A stretch of DNA of 46,106 bases. Source: Shimia litoralis. GTDB taxonomy: Bacteria; Pseudomonadota; Alphaproteobacteria; Rhodobacterales; Rhodobacteraceae. Below are positions 23,806-33,295 of the stretch, piece after piece. Positions within the stretch are counted from its first letter, which is position 1. Every line of letters starts with the position of its first letter. Location: NCBI RefSeq assembly GCF_005518135.1, contig NZ_SULI01000023.1, positions 1-46,106 of the forward strand. Direction: 5' to 3'. The position numbers and the translations under genes are program-made. The notes under the pieces are model-generated. The model had not been told where the DNA came from, did not search any database, and saw only the letters and a list, made by a program, of their open reading frames with translations.

Positions 23806-26205
23806 TTAGCTTCTCAAGATACCACCAGTCGCTTTGGTGACCTTGTCCACGATCTTGGCCGCGACGGCCTCGATCTCTGCTTCTTTCAGAGTTTTCTCTG
23901 TCGGTTGCAGACGCACAGTGATGGCGATCGACTTTTTGTCATCGCCCAAGGCCCCGCCGATGAATTCATCAAAGACGCGCGCCTCTTCGACCAGCACCTT
24001 GTCGGCCCCGATGGCGGCATTCACAATCTTGAGCGCATCCACATTTTTGTCGACCACAAAGGCGAAATCACGTTCAACAGCCTGAAGATCACGCAGTTGC
24101 AACGCAGGTCGTGTGGCGTTCTTTTTGCGTGGCAATGGGATGTCCGCAGGATAGAGCGTAAAGGCCACAGCAGGCCCTTTGACACCCATCGTCTCAAGCG
24201 TTTTCGGATGCAATTCGCCAAACACGCCCAGCACTTTCTTTGGACCCAAGCAGATTTTGCCATGGCGACCCGGGTGCCACCATGCTTCGGCACCTCTGAG
24301 CACCTGAACCTTGGTTGGCGCGCCCATGGCCGCAAGAATAGCTTCGGCGTCTGCCTTAGCATCAAATAAATCAATCGCACGGCTTTCACCGTGAACATCT
24401 TTGGCCAATGACTTCCCAACCAGCAAGCCGCTGACTTGCACACGCAAATCATCAGGTTCGCCGCCATGGAACACCGGACCGCATTCAAACAGGGCCAAAT
24501 CCGAGAACCCGCGTGCCTGATTGCGCGCAGCCGCCTGAAGCAAGCCCGGCAAAAGGTCGGGGCGCATGTCGCTCATTTCGTTTGAGATCGGGTTTTGCAA
24601 TCTGCGGGCATCATCGCCACCGCCGAACAAGCCAGCGGATGCTTTATCAATGAACGAATAGGTCACGCATTCATTATAGCCCAGCGCAGCGGTCGTGCGG
24701 CGCGCAATTTGTTCGCGACGCTGCATTGGCGACAGAATAGGCTTGGGCACACCTGCTTTGACGCGCGCCATGGGCCGGCCCACCAGCTTGGTCAACGATG
24801 CGACACGCGCGACCTCTTCGACAAGATCTGCCTCGCCTTGCACATCTGGTCGCCAGCTTGGCACCTGTGCCATATCGCCATCCAGCACAAAGCCCAGCGC
24901 GGACAGCGTCTTGCGTTGTTCCTCGGCAGGGATTTCCATGCCAACCAGAGATTGCACGCGATCCGTATCCAGCTTGTATGCGCGGCTCACGTCAGGAACT
25001 TCGCCTGCGACCACAACCTCTGACGGGGTGCCGCCACACAGGTCGATGATCATCTGCGTGGCAAGATCAAGCGCCTCCATATTAAAGGCTGGGTCAATCC
25101 CACGTTCATTCCGATAGCGCGCATCAGAATTGATCTTCAGGGCACGCCCCGTATGCGCAATCTGGATATGGTCCCAGACGGCGGCCTCGACAAACACATT
25201 TGTGGTTTCATCGGTACAGCCGGTCGCCAAGCCACCCATGATGCCGCCAATGCTTTCTACGCCAGTATCGTCAGAAATAACCACTTGGCCCGCGCCAAAG
25301 GTGTATTCTTTTTCATCCAACCCAACGAGTGTTTCCCCACCCAAAGTGCGATGCACACGCAGGTCACCAGTGACCTTGTCCGCATCGAACACGTGCAGCG
25401 GACGGTTGCGATCATAGGTAAAGAAGTTGGTCACATCGACCAACGCCGAGATCGGGCGCAGGCCAATGGCGCGCAGCCGATCCTGAAGCCATTCGGGGCT
25501 TGGACCATTCTTGACGCCCTTGATCAAGCGCCCTGCAAACACGTGACACCCGTCCGTCAGGGCATCTTCCGCGATCGTGACATTGATCGTATTCGGGAAA
25601 GCGCCCGCAACATCCGCTGTCTTTGCTGGTTTCATGGTGCCAAGGCCGCGCGCGGCCAAATCCAGTGCGATGCCGCGAACCCCAAGTGCGTCGGGGCGAT
25701 TAGGCGTGATCGCAATATCAATCATCGCGTCCACTTTGGCCGGATCATTTTGCGCCAACCAATCCACAAACCGGTCGCCGACTTCGCCCGAGGCCAGCTC
25801 GATAATGCCGTCATGTTCGTCCGACAATTCCATCTCGCGCTCGGACGCCATCATGCCATAGCTCTCGATGCCACGAATTTTGCCAACACCAATCGTCGTA
25901 TCGATACCAGGCACATACACGCCGGGCTTTGCAACAACGACTGTGATGCCTTCGCGGGCGTTGGGGGCACCACAAATGATCTGAAGCTCACCTTCGTCAG
26001 TGGCCACCTTGCACACCCGCAGCTTATCCGCATCGGGGTGCTTTTCAGCATGCAGAACCTTGCCGATGGTAAAGTCTTTCAACCGGTCCATTGGGTTTGT
26101 CACGTCTTCGACTTCAAGACCAAGATCGGTGAGCGCATAAAGAATTTCGTCAAGGCTCGCCTCTGTGTCGAGATGATCCTTCAGCCAGGAAAGAGTGAAT
26201 TTCAT
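23806..26205 (-). CDS. pheT: Phenylalanyl-tRNA synthetase beta subunit
   Basis: This 799-residue subunit of the alpha2-beta2 PheRS charges tRNA-Phe. In order: an N-terminal tRNA-binding OB fold (about 39-150, VGKVLHAEKHPDADKLRVCKV-like), B3/B4 editing domain (about 210-390), B5 domain (about 410-475), catalytic-like core, and the C-terminal FDX-ACB anticodon domain (about 705-799). The length is normal. It lies downstream of pheS on the same strand with a 133-bp spacer, longer than the usual tight coupling. GGGGA precedes the ATG. Confidence 0.97.
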   Translation of the reverse strand: MKFTLSWLKDHLDTEASLDEILYALTDLGLEVEDVTNPMDRLKDFTIGKVLHAEKHPDADKLRVCKVATDEGELQIICGAPNAREGITVVVAKPGVYVPGIDTTIGVGKIRGIESYGMMASEREMELSDEHDGIIELASGEVGDRFVDWLAQNDPAKVDAMIDIAITPNRPDALGVRGIALDLAARGLGTMKPAKTADVAGAFPNTINVTIAEDALTDGCHVFAGRLIKGVKNGPSPEWLQDRLRAIGLRPISALVDVTNFFTYDRNRPLHVFDADKVTGDLRVHRTLGGETLVGLDEKEYTFGAGQVVISDDTGVESIGGIMGGLATGCTDETTNVFVEAAVWDHIQIAHTGRALKINSDARYRNERGIDPAFNMEALDLATQMIIDLCGGTPSEVVVAGEVPDVSRAYKLDTDRVQSLVGMEIPAEEQRKTLSALGFVLDGDMAQVPSWRPDVQGEADLVEEVARVASLTKLVGRPMARVKAGVPKPILSPMQRREQIARRTTAALGYNECVTYSFIDKASAGLFGGGDDARRLQNPISNEMSDMRPDLLPGLLQAAARNQARGFSDLALFECGPVFHGGEPDDLRVQVSGLLVGKSLAKDVHGESRAIDLFDAKADAEAILAAMGAPTKVQVLRGAEAWWHPGRHGKICLGPKKVLGVFGELHPKTLETMGVKGPAVAFTLYPADIPLPRKKNATRPALQLRDLQAVERDFAFVVDKNVDALKIVNAAIGADKVLVEEARVFDEFIGGALGDDKKSIAITVRLQPTEKTLKEAEIEAVAAKIVDKVTKATGGILRS

Positions 26206-26338
26206 AGTTTAATCCCCAATTGTTTCGTCGCTGTTTGCTTGGTCGGCAACGAAGCTTGGTCAAAAAATAGAGTAACGGCGGCGACGCTCGCTTGCGCGGC
26301 ATCAGCTTTGGTTTGGTTCCACAGGGCAGCTTGGCGTA

Positions 26339-27412
26339 TCACCGGCTCAGCCCACCGTGCAGGGTGGGTTGGTCCAGACTGGCGAACCCGTAATGGCGCA
26401 ACCAGCGCAAATCAGAGTCAAAGAACGCGCGCAGATCGGGGATACCGTATTTCAGCATCGCCATACGGTCGATCCCCATACCAAAGGCAAAGCCCTGCCA
26501 TTCGTTCGGGTCCACGCCGGCAGCCGCCAGTACCTTGGGGTGCACCATGCCGGACCCCAGAACTTCCATCCAGTCGTCGCCTTCGCCAATCTTGAGCTGC
26601 CCATCAACCCAACTGCATTGAATATCCACCTCGGCAGAGGGCTCCGTGAACGGGAAATGCGACGCGCGAAAACGGGTTTTAATGCCATCAATTTCAAAGA
26701 AGGCCGCAAAGAACTCTTCGAGCACCCATTTCAGATTCGCCATGGAGATATCTTTGTCGATGGCAAGGCCTTCGACCTGATGGAACATGGGGGTGTGGGT
26801 TTGGTCATAATCGGCGCGATACACGCGGCCCGGTGCGATGATGCGAATCGGCGCGCCTTGGGCTTGCATCGTGCGGATTTGCACGGGCGACGTGTGCGTG
26901 CGCAACACGTGTGGCGGGCGATCATCGCCGTCGGCACGATGCGTATAGAACGTATCCATCTCTGCGCGTGCCGGATGGTGACCCGGAATATTCAGCGCAT
27001 CAAAGTTGTACCAATCGGTTTCGATCTGCGGCCCTTCGGCCACCGAGAACCCCATATCGGCCAAAATCGCGGTGACTTCTTCTGTCACTTGTGAAATCGG
27101 GTGGATGCTGCCTTGGGGGCGGTGACGCCCGGGCAAAGTCACATCAAGCCATTCGGTCCGCAGACGCTCATCAAGTGCTGCGTCGGCCATGGCGGCCTTT
27201 TTGCCCGCGAGCGCACTATTGATTTCATCTTTGAGCGCATTCAGCTTTGGCCCCATGATCTGCCGCTCTTGCGGGGTCATCTTACCCAACTCGCGCATCT
27301 TCAAGGCCACTTCGCCTTTTTTGCCGACGGCCTGAAGACGCAGGTCTTCTAGCGCGGCCTCATCACCAGCACCGGCAATCGCTTCGAGATACTTGTTGCG
27401 CAGATCTTCCAT
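26339..27412 (-). CDS. pheS: Phenylalanyl-tRNA synthetase alpha subunit
   Basis: This 357-residue catalytic subunit has an N-terminal coiled-coil (residues 1-85, [16 protein letters not shown] then [14 protein letters not shown]). The class II motifs follow: motif 1 around [10 protein letters not shown], motif 2 around [17 protein letters not shown], motif 3 [18 protein letters not shown]. The ATG at 27412 gives the standard alphaproteobacterial length and follows GGTGGA; upstream in-frame Met codons would add 5 or 25 unconserved residues. The usual rplT-pheS adjacency is broken here by a Hint-domain gene and nnrS. Confidence 0.97.
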   Translation of the reverse strand: MEDLRNKYLEAIAGAGDEAALEDLRLQAVGKKGEVALKMRELGKMTPQERQIMGPKLNALKDEINSALAGKKAAMADAALDERLRTEWLDVTLPGRHRPQGSIHPISQVTEEVTAILADMGFSVAEGPQIETDWYNFDALNIPGHHPARAEMDTFYTHRADGDDRPPHVLRTHTSPVQIRTMQAQGAPIRIIAPGRVYRADYDQTHTPMFHQVEGLAIDKDISMANLKWVLEEFFAAFFEIDGIKTRFRASHFPFTEPSAEVDIQCSWVDGQLKIGEGDDWMEVLGSGMVHPKVLAAAGVDPNEWQGFAFGMGIDRMAMLKYGIPDLRAFFDSDLRWLRHYGFASLDQPTLHGGLSR

Positions 27413-27490
27413 TTTTGGGTCCACCATCGACTTTGCATTTGTTCCCGCCCTGCTAACTTTTGCAGGCCCTGAATGCAAGTCCGGCATCCC

Positions 27491-28558
27491 CTAGGAGACC
27501 GCCAACAGCCCCGCTTCTCGGACTGTGCCAACCAAACGCGCGGTTGCACCATAGCCCGCACCAAGTGGCGCGAGTTCTGGAAACAGGGAGATCACCTCGC
27601 CATAGGTCTGTTGTGCGATCCCATTCATCCCCATCTCGCTGGGATAGAAGCTTTCGCTCTGCACCCCATCGGCTGTGACAATTTCATGTTCATCAAACAA
27701 GAGATGGAAATACGTGACCTCGTGCCGCGGAGAGATGCGCACGGTTTGATCGTTAACCAATGCTTTTGCAGGCACCAAGATTTCAGACTCGCCAAACAAT
27801 AGTTCAGCTTGCCATCCTGTCACCAACATTCGGTGCTGGGGGGATACGTAATGATCTCGCAATGCGCCCAAGGTGCCTTTGGCGATACGCACAGGCGCGA
27901 ATTCACCTTTTGCACGCACTGTTCGGCTCCCGATCCAACGCAATACGGCCACACCATTGTCTTGGGTCAACACCTGATCACCTACAGCCAAGGTTTCAAT
28001 GGCACGCGGACCATCTGGCGTATCAATAAGCGCACCCTTCACAAAGCATGCGATTCCGGTATCGCCAGCCCCGATTGTATCATGCGTCAACACATCAGGA
28101 TCAGGTTGGTTAAACTGTAAGGTGGTAGTGGTCGAATTTGGCCCCACCAAAACTGTTAAGTTCTCTGATGTTGCGCCTGCTGCGGCACCGTCTAGGGCTG
28201 TGATCTGTTGGGTGCCTCCCCCAATATCGTAAAAATCGACGACATACCCAGAGGCGGTGTCTGTCAGAGCATAGGCCTCGTAATTTCCTGACCCTCCACC
28301 ATCTGGATCGGTCAGCGCTATGTTGAAATAGTCGGCGGAAATGACATACACCATCTCGCCATTGTCTGGATCAAGACTAACCTGAACATCAGGATGGTCC
28401 AGAGGCAGCTCAAGCCCAACGGTTCCATCGGCTTGATAAAACGACACGGTGAAGTCAGCAGGATCGTCATTCACGCCCAAAGCAACCTCGAGGAATTCAC
28501 TGATCCCCGAGCTTGCCGCATAGGCGTTCGAATAATGTAGTTCGCTGATCCGCGCCAT
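27491..28558 (-). CDS. Hint-domain protein with N-terminal beta-rich module
   Basis: This 355-residue protein carries a C-terminal Hedgehog/intein (Hint) domain from Cys171 (ACFVKGALIDTPDGPRAIE). It continues through GDQVLTQDNG, RWIGSRTV, YVSPQHRMLV and a final region with ISPRHEVTYFHLLFDEHEIV. The N-terminal 165 residues are acidic, Thr/Asp-rich and predicted beta (SEFLEVALGVND, TLQFNQPDPD), with no classical signal peptide. Such proteins are common in Rhodobacterales, and some Hint domains cleave the chain at the Cys. Whether this one cleaves or anchors itself is unknown. It is on the pheS strand, 78 bp upstream of pheS, facing away from nnrS. Confidence 0.85.
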   Translation of the reverse strand: MARISELHYSNAYAASSGISEFLEVALGVNDDPADFTVSFYQADGTVGLELPLDHPDVQVSLDPDNGEMVYVISADYFNIALTDPDGGGSGNYEAYALTDTASGYVVDFYDIGGGTQQITALDGAAAGATSENLTVLVGPNSTTTTLQFNQPDPDVLTHDTIGAGDTGIACFVKGALIDTPDGPRAIETLAVGDQVLTQDNGVAVLRWIGSRTVRAKGEFAPVRIAKGTLGALRDHYVSPQHRMLVTGWQAELLFGESEILVPAKALVNDQTVRISPRHEVTYFHLLFDEHEIVTADGVQSESFYPSEMGMNGIAQQTYGEVISLFPELAPLGAGYGATARLVGTVREAGLLAVS

Positions 28559-28782
28559 AGGTTGTTCCCAAAACCTTGTAAATCACCACAATGGCCCCTC
28601 CCCCATTTGAGGCGCCAAAGTTCGGTATATTTTTAAATTGAGGAAGATTTGCGACGAATTGGGGTTTTTCACAGGCCCATCCCAAGGCAAATTTTGTTTG
28701 TACCGCATCCCGAGACTTTTTGCCCTCTTGTGAACCCTTGCGCCCAGAGTGATTCAGGTGCCGCGTACCAGAAGGGTTTCCC

Positions 28783-29943
28783 ATGCAAAGTTCATTTCCA
28801 TTTATGAGTGCCGGATTTCGTCCGATGTTTTTACTAGCCACAATTTGGGCGGCTGCGTCCTTGGGGCTTTGGATTTTGATGATCTCAGGAACCGTGAGCT
28901 GGGACATGCCTTGGAGCCAGTTAGATTGGCATGTTCACGAGCTTCTGTTCGGATTCGGCAACACAGTTCTGTGTGGTTTTTTGCTGACAGCAATTCCGAA
29001 CTGGACGGGCCGCACGCCGATATCCGGTGCTCCTTTGGGGGGCTTGATCGTGGCGTGGGCATTAGGGCGTTGGGCGGTAACTTACGACATTGGTGCGGGT
29101 CCTGTCTTTCTCGCAACGCAAGACCTGCTGTTTCCCCTGTTGTTCACGTTGTTGGCCGCACGCGAAGTTTTTGCGGCAAGCAACCGCCGCAACTATGTGG
29201 TCATTGGTTTGGTGGCAGCATTTCTACTGGCAAACGGGGTCTTTCACATTGAGGCCGCACGCGAGGGCGCAGCCAGCTTTGGATATGGCGTGCGCGCAGG
29301 GCTTGCCCTGATATTGATGATGCTATCCCTGATCGGCGGGCGGATCATTCCCGCGTTTACCCGCAACTGGATGAACGCGCGATCTTTGTCCCCCGCCCCA
29401 AAACAGTTCTCGACATTTGACGCGGCCACGCTGGTAACGTCAGGAGCGACTATGGCCATATGGACCGTTACACCCGACCAGCCCGTAACCGGTGCGGCAC
29501 TCCTGATGACAGCAGCGATGCAACTGCTTCGCCTATCACGCTGGCGGATGTTTGCAGTGCGCCCCGAACCCATGCTGATGATGCTACATGTGGCTTATGC
29601 CTTTATCCCGCTTGGATTTCTGCTGGTGGGTCTTGCCACATTCCTACCCGAAATTCCGATCACAGCTGGCCTACACGCTTGGACAGCCGGAGCGATCGGC
29701 ACGATGACCCTCACGGTCATGACACGCGCAAGTTTGGGCCATTCAGGTCTCCCGCTTATGTCTGGATGGGCGGAACGCATTCTTTTGACGTCGCTGCCAA
29801 TCGCGGCGCTCTTGCGCATTGCCGCAACCGTGCTCACCGACGCGCCGGCCCTGTTGCATCTTTCTGCCGCGTTCTGGATTTTGGGATTTGGCCTATTTGC
29901 AGTGCGCTTTGCACCCATCATGTTTGCCCCGCGCGCCAAATAG
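28783..29943 (+). CDS. NnrS family membrane protein
   Basis: This 386-residue polytopic protein has about twelve hydrophobic segments. The family hallmark WHVHELLFGFGNTVLCGFLLTAIPNWTGR lies near residues 50-78 (WHxHE and LLTAxPNWTG), and later GGRIIPAFTRNW. NnrS proteins are haem- and copper-containing membrane proteins linked to nitric-oxide and nitrosative stress in denitrifying alphaproteobacteria. No nor, nir or nnrR gene is in the window. It is the only plus-strand gene between pheT and pyk. It sits between rplT and the Hint gene, and appears as an insert into the usual rplT-pheS order. Confidence 0.93.
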   Translation: MQSSFPFMSAGFRPMFLLATIWAAASLGLWILMISGTVSWDMPWSQLDWHVHELLFGFGNTVLCGFLLTAIPNWTGRTPISGAPLGGLIVAWALGRWAVTYDIGAGPVFLATQDLLFPLLFTLLAAREVFAASNRRNYVVIGLVAAFLLANGVFHIEAAREGAASFGYGVRAGLALILMMLSLIGGRIIPAFTRNWMNARSLSPAPKQFSTFDAATLVTSGATMAIWTVTPDQPVTGAALLMTAAMQLLRLSRWRMFAVRPEPMLMMLHVAYAFIPLGFLLVGLATFLPEIPITAGLHAWTAGAIGTMTLTVMTRASLGHSGLPLMSGWAERILLTSLPIAALLRIAATVLTDAPALLHLSAAFWILGFGLFAVRFAPIMFAPRAK

Positions 29944-29985
29944 ATCGGTACGCAGCCACTGCATGGGCATCATAGCATTAGGCAA

Positions 29986-30018
29986 CAAAAAACCCCGCCA
30001 GCATCGCTGACGGGGTTC
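29986..30018 (-). terminator. Rho-independent terminator after rplT
   Basis: On the minus strand ACCCCGTCAGC and GCTGGCGGGGT form a GC-rich stem with a short loop, followed by six T. It lies about 25 bp after the rplT stop and ends the pyk/rpmI/rplT direction of transcription. nnrS, convergent from the other side, may also use it. Confidence 0.9.
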
Positions 30019-30040
30019 AAATTCTTCGTATCGCAAGTGC

Positions 30041-30406
30041 TTAGGCAGCCAATGCAGCCTGAGCTTGAACAACGATTGCACCGAATGCTTCGGGCTCGTG
30101 GACGGCCAGATCAGCCAGAACCTTACGGTCGACTTCGATGCCGGCCAGGTTCAGACCATTGATAAAGCGCGAGTATGTCAGCGCTTCGTCATGCGAACGG
30201 ACAGCAGCGTTGATCCGTTGGATCCACAATGCGCGGAAATTGCGCTTGCGCTGTTTCCGGTCACGTGTTGCGTATTGGTTTGCCTTGTCTACCGCCTGCG
30301 TTGCGACCTTAAAGGTATTTTTGCGGCGACCGTAATAACCTTTAGCGGCTTTTACGACTTTCTTGTGACGGGCGTGGGTGACTGTTCCACCTTTAACTCG
30401 GGACAT
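30041..30406 (-). CDS. rplT: 50S ribosomal protein L20
   Basis: This basic protein of 121 residues has the L20 hallmarks [41 protein letters not shown] and [11 protein letters not shown]20 organises domain II of 23S rRNA during early 50S assembly. GAGGAGA precedes the ATG at 30406. rpmI is 14 bp upstream, and infC is not adjacent. A terminator follows. Confidence 0.98.
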   Translation of the reverse strand: MSRVKGGTVTHARHKKVVKAAKGYYGRRKNTFKVATQAVDKANQYATRDRKQRKRNFRALWIQRINAAVRSHDEALTYSRFINGLNLAGIEVDRKVLADLAVHEPEAFGAIVVQAQAALAA

Positions 30407-30420
30407 ATCTCAATCTCCTC

Positions 30421-30621
30421 TTAGCGGTCGTAGGGCATAAAGCCCTTGATGATTTTGGCGTCGGGGGCAGAAAGAGTTGTCGTGCCACGTGCATCACGGA
30501 TGAACTTGCGCGTACGCTTGATCATGCCGTGGCGTTTGCCTGCTTGTCCGGCCATAACTTTGCCAGTTGCAGTCACCTTAAAGCGCTTTTTGGCGCTCGA
30601 CTTCGTTTTCATTTTGGGCAT
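30421..30621 (-). CDS. rpmI: 50S ribosomal protein L35
   Basis: This 66-residue basic protein begins [15 protein letters not shown] with [13 protein letters not shown] and the C-terminal GFMPYDR, a typical L35. The ATG at 30621 follows AAAGGAGACGG. The in-frame extension of 16 residues upstream is not part of the protein. It is co-transcribed with rplT. Confidence 0.97.
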   Translation of the reverse strand: MPKMKTKSSAKKRFKVTATGKVMAGQAGKRHGMIKRTRKFIRDARGTTTLSAPDAKIIKGFMPYDR

Positions 30622-30729
30622 TTCCGTCTCCTTTTTAGTCGTCGGTTCAAACACGACTCGGCATGCCACTTAAGCCGGTCGCGCGGTAAGAAGCGCCGTA
30701 TACGTCGCAAACTTCAGTTCGGCAAGAGG

Positions 30730-30954
30730 TTAATTGATGATATCTGCAATCACCGTGACAACCACGTTCGGCAAATCCGTCAATGTGTATCCGCCCGGTT
30801 GGCGCACATACGCAAGAACCATCAATGACAGGGCCAGAATGAACGCCGCCATCGAGGCCCGCGGCGGACGCTCGTCAGCATAAGCCGACATCATAGCAGG
30901 AATCGAAAAAACCCCAATTAGCATTCCAATCGCCAGTATGTAGTCCGTGTTCAT
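30730..30954 (-). CDS. Small two-helix membrane protein (hypothetical)
   Basis: This 74-residue protein has two predicted membrane segments (about residues 6-24 and 35-50) separated by a short charged loop YADERPPRAS. The C-terminus is polar. No family name is recognised. Its position between pyk and rpmI, 31 bp after the pyk stop and on the same strand, suggests it is a real gene co-transcribed with pyk. I recall such a small membrane ORF beside pyk in related bacteria, but this is memory, not a search. Confidence 0.75.
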   Translation of the reverse strand: MNTDYILAIGMLIGVFSIPAMMSAYADERPPRASMAAFILALSLMVLAYVRQPGGYTLTDLPNVVVTVIADIIN

Positions 30955-30985
30955 ATGGTTTGCATTCCCCTGCCTGCAGGCGACG

Positions 30986-32431
30986 CTACTCTTTTTCCAT
31001 GTTGTAAATCAAACGCTCATCGCATGGAGCCACCCGAAGAATGTTGGTAGTGCCCGGAACATTAAACGGCAAACCCGCCGTAACGACAATCTGATCCTGC
31101 TGGTCAGCATAGCCCAACGTCGTGGCAGCGCGTGCAGCGCCCACCACCGCGGACTTAAAGCGGCTGACTTCGATCACAATCACGCATTTGATCCCCCAGC
31201 TTAGGGCAAGGCGTCGGGCTGTACCACGCAGTGAGGTCATCGCGATAATCGGAACACGCGGACGCTCGCGCGCCGTCAGCAAGGCCGTGGTGCCCGACTC
31301 GGTAAAGCAACAGATCGCTTTGATCGGAGTGGTTTCCGCAATTTCGCGCGCAGCCGACACGATGGCATCGGCAACGCTTGCACGGTCCACCTGACGCGAG
31401 GCTTCCATGATCTGTGTATATGTCGGGTCTTGCTCAACTTCGATGGCAACGCTGTTCATCGTCTCCACTGCTTGCACAGGAAACGCACCCGCGGCGGATT
31501 CCGCAGAAAGCATCACAGCATCGGCGCCCTCATAGATCGCCATTGCCACATCCGAAACTTCGGCGCGTGTGGGCATTGGGCTCTCGATCATGCTCTCTAG
31601 CATCTGCGTGGCCACAATAACGGGTTTGGCCGCTTTGCGACATTTTCTGATCAGCCGCTTCTGAATTGGAGGCACCGCAGACACAGGCAGCTCAACACCC
31701 AAATCTCCTCGGGCAACCATGATACCATCAGATGCCTCAAGGATTGCATCAAATCCTTCTACAGCGCTTGGTTTTTCGATCTTCGACAATACTGCCGCGC
31801 GCCCTTGCACGAGCTTGCGGGCCTGATGCACGTCTTCTGGGCGCTGAACAAAGCTAAGCGCCAACCAATCAATGCCCAACCCGCAGGCGAATTCGAGATC
31901 ATCAAGGTCTTTTTCCGAAAGCGCGGCGAGTGGCAGAACCACATCCGGTACGTTGACGCCCTTGCGATTGGAAATCGTACCGCCGTTCACCACAACGCAG
32001 TCTGCAAAGTCCGTGCCGCAGGTTTCAACACGCAACCGGATTTTCCCGTCGTTGACCAACAGTGTCTTGCCAACCTCGAGAGCCGCGAAAATCTCAGGGT
32101 GCGGCAGGCACACACGTGTTGCATCACCTGCGGACTCATCAAGATCCATCCGGAAGGTAGCGCCATTTTCAAGCTCTTCCGAGTCTTTGGCAAACACACC
32201 CACACGCAGCTTTGGGCCTTGCAAATCGGCCAAAATGGCAATCGGATTTTCCAGCTCTTTTTCGATCTGGCGAATAATGCGGTGCTTCTCGCGAATTTCA
32301 TCGTGGCTACCGTGGCTCATATTCAAACGAAAGACATCCGCCCCAGCTTCGTGAAGCGCGCGGATCATTTCATACGTTTCGCTTGCCGGCCCAAGTGTGG
32401 CAACGATTTTCACATTTCTAAGTCGTCTCAT
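30986..32431 (-). CDS. pyk: Pyruvate kinase
   Basis: This 481-residue enzyme catalyses the last glycolytic step, phosphoenolpyruvate plus ADP to pyruvate plus ATP. The N-terminal KIVATLGPAS and FRLNMSHG segments are followed by ILADLQGPKLRVG, the catalytic-lysine region VLSKIEKPSAVEGF, the metal-binding EASDGIMVARGDLG, and ATQMLESMI then PTRAEVSDVA. The C-terminal regulatory domain is complete. It is divergent from the N-formylglutamate amidohydrolase gene; the 118-bp gap should hold both promoters. Confidence 0.97.
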   Translation of the reverse strand: MRRLRNVKIVATLGPASETYEMIRALHEAGADVFRLNMSHGSHDEIREKHRIIRQIEKELENPIAILADLQGPKLRVGVFAKDSEELENGATFRMDLDESAGDATRVCLPHPEIFAALEVGKTLLVNDGKIRLRVETCGTDFADCVVVNGGTISNRKGVNVPDVVLPLAALSEKDLDDLEFACGLGIDWLALSFVQRPEDVHQARKLVQGRAAVLSKIEKPSAVEGFDAILEASDGIMVARGDLGVELPVSAVPPIQKRLIRKCRKAAKPVIVATQMLESMIESPMPTRAEVSDVAMAIYEGADAVMLSAESAAGAFPVQAVETMNSVAIEVEQDPTYTQIMEASRQVDRASVADAIVSAAREIAETTPIKAICCFTESGTTALLTARERPRVPIIAMTSLRGTARRLALSWGIKCVIVIEVSRFKSAVVGAARAATTLGYADQQDQIVVTAGLPFNVPGTTNILRVAPCDERLIYNMEKE

Positions 32432-32549
32432 GCTGCGTCTTCCGCTTTTGCGGCAATTTTGTTACCGCTAACCTCGTTTTGTTCCTTATCGCCCAATTCC
32501 AATTGGTCGGCAACTGCCCTAAGTCTTGTGCAAAGGAAGTTACACGCAC

Positions 32550-33293
32550 ATGTCATATCCCCCCTTCTATATCCATGGCGCAGAGCGTAAATCGCGCTGG
32601 CTTATCACCGTCGACCATGCCTCAAATCACGTTCCCGATCTCGTAAACGGGGGGGACCTGGGGTTAGACCCCCACGACATGCAGCGTCACATTGCATATG
32701 ATGTCGGCGCGCTTGGAACATCATTGCGTATGGGCGAGTTGCTGGATGCCCCAGTTGTGGCTTCAAACTTTTCAAGACTGGTGATCGACCCGAACAGGGG
32801 TGAAGAAGACCCCACGCTGGTAATGCACCTCTATGACGGAACAATCATTCCAGCCAATCGTCATATTGACGAAGCTGAAATCACACGCAGAAAAGAAGCG
32901 TACTATCGCCCCTACCACGCGGCAGTTGGTGCGCTGGCTGCAGCACGGGACGACATTATTATTGTGGCGATGCACAGCTTTTCTCCCAAATTGAATGGCC
33001 GAGCGCCTCGGCCTTGGGAAGTCGGAATTCTGCACGCCACGCAAGATGAACGTTTCGGCGTGCCTCTGATAGAACGCTTGCTGCAAGAGCCCGACTTAAC
33101 GGTTGGCGATAACGAGCCGTATGCGGGTCACTTGCCCGGCGACTCGGTGGATCGGCACGCCTTGCGAGATGGGCGGCTGAATGCGCTTGTCGAAATTCGC
33201 CAAGACCTGATCGTCGACACTGCAGGTCAACACGCTTGGGCAGATCGTCTAGCCCGCGCACTCACCGACACTCTTGCCATGTCAGGACTCTAG
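32550..33293 (+). CDS. N-formylglutamate amidohydrolase family protein
   Basis: This is a 247-residue protein of the N-formylglutamate deformylase (HutG-type) family, Zn-dependent amidohydrolases that release glutamate from N-formyl-L-glutamate. Segments WLITVDHASNHVPD, HIAYDVGALG, SNFSRLVIDPNRGEED, IVAMHSFSPKLNG and GHLPGDSVDRHALRDGRLNALVEIRQDL match the family; His/Asp/Glu residues there would bind metal. The ATG at 32550 follows AAGGAAG. No other histidine-degradation gene is near, so the physiological substrate may differ. The next gene starts two bases after the stop. Confidence 0.88.
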   Translation: MSYPPFYIHGAERKSRWLITVDHASNHVPDLVNGGDLGLDPHDMQRHIAYDVGALGTSLRMGELLDAPVVASNFSRLVIDPNRGEEDPTLVMHLYDGTIIPANRHIDEAEITRRKEAYYRPYHAAVGALAAARDDIIIVAMHSFSPKLNGRAPRPWEVGILHATQDERFGVPLIERLLQEPDLTVGDNEPYAGHLPGDSVDRHALRDGRLNALVEIRQDLIVDTAGQHAWADRLARALTDTLAMSGL

Positions 33294-33295
33294 CA

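Noticed and set aside
25153-26595. 480-residue plus-strand open frame
   Set aside because: It is entirely antisense to pheT and the end of pheS, whose domains are clear. It has no recognisable motif and arises from codon bias on the other strand.
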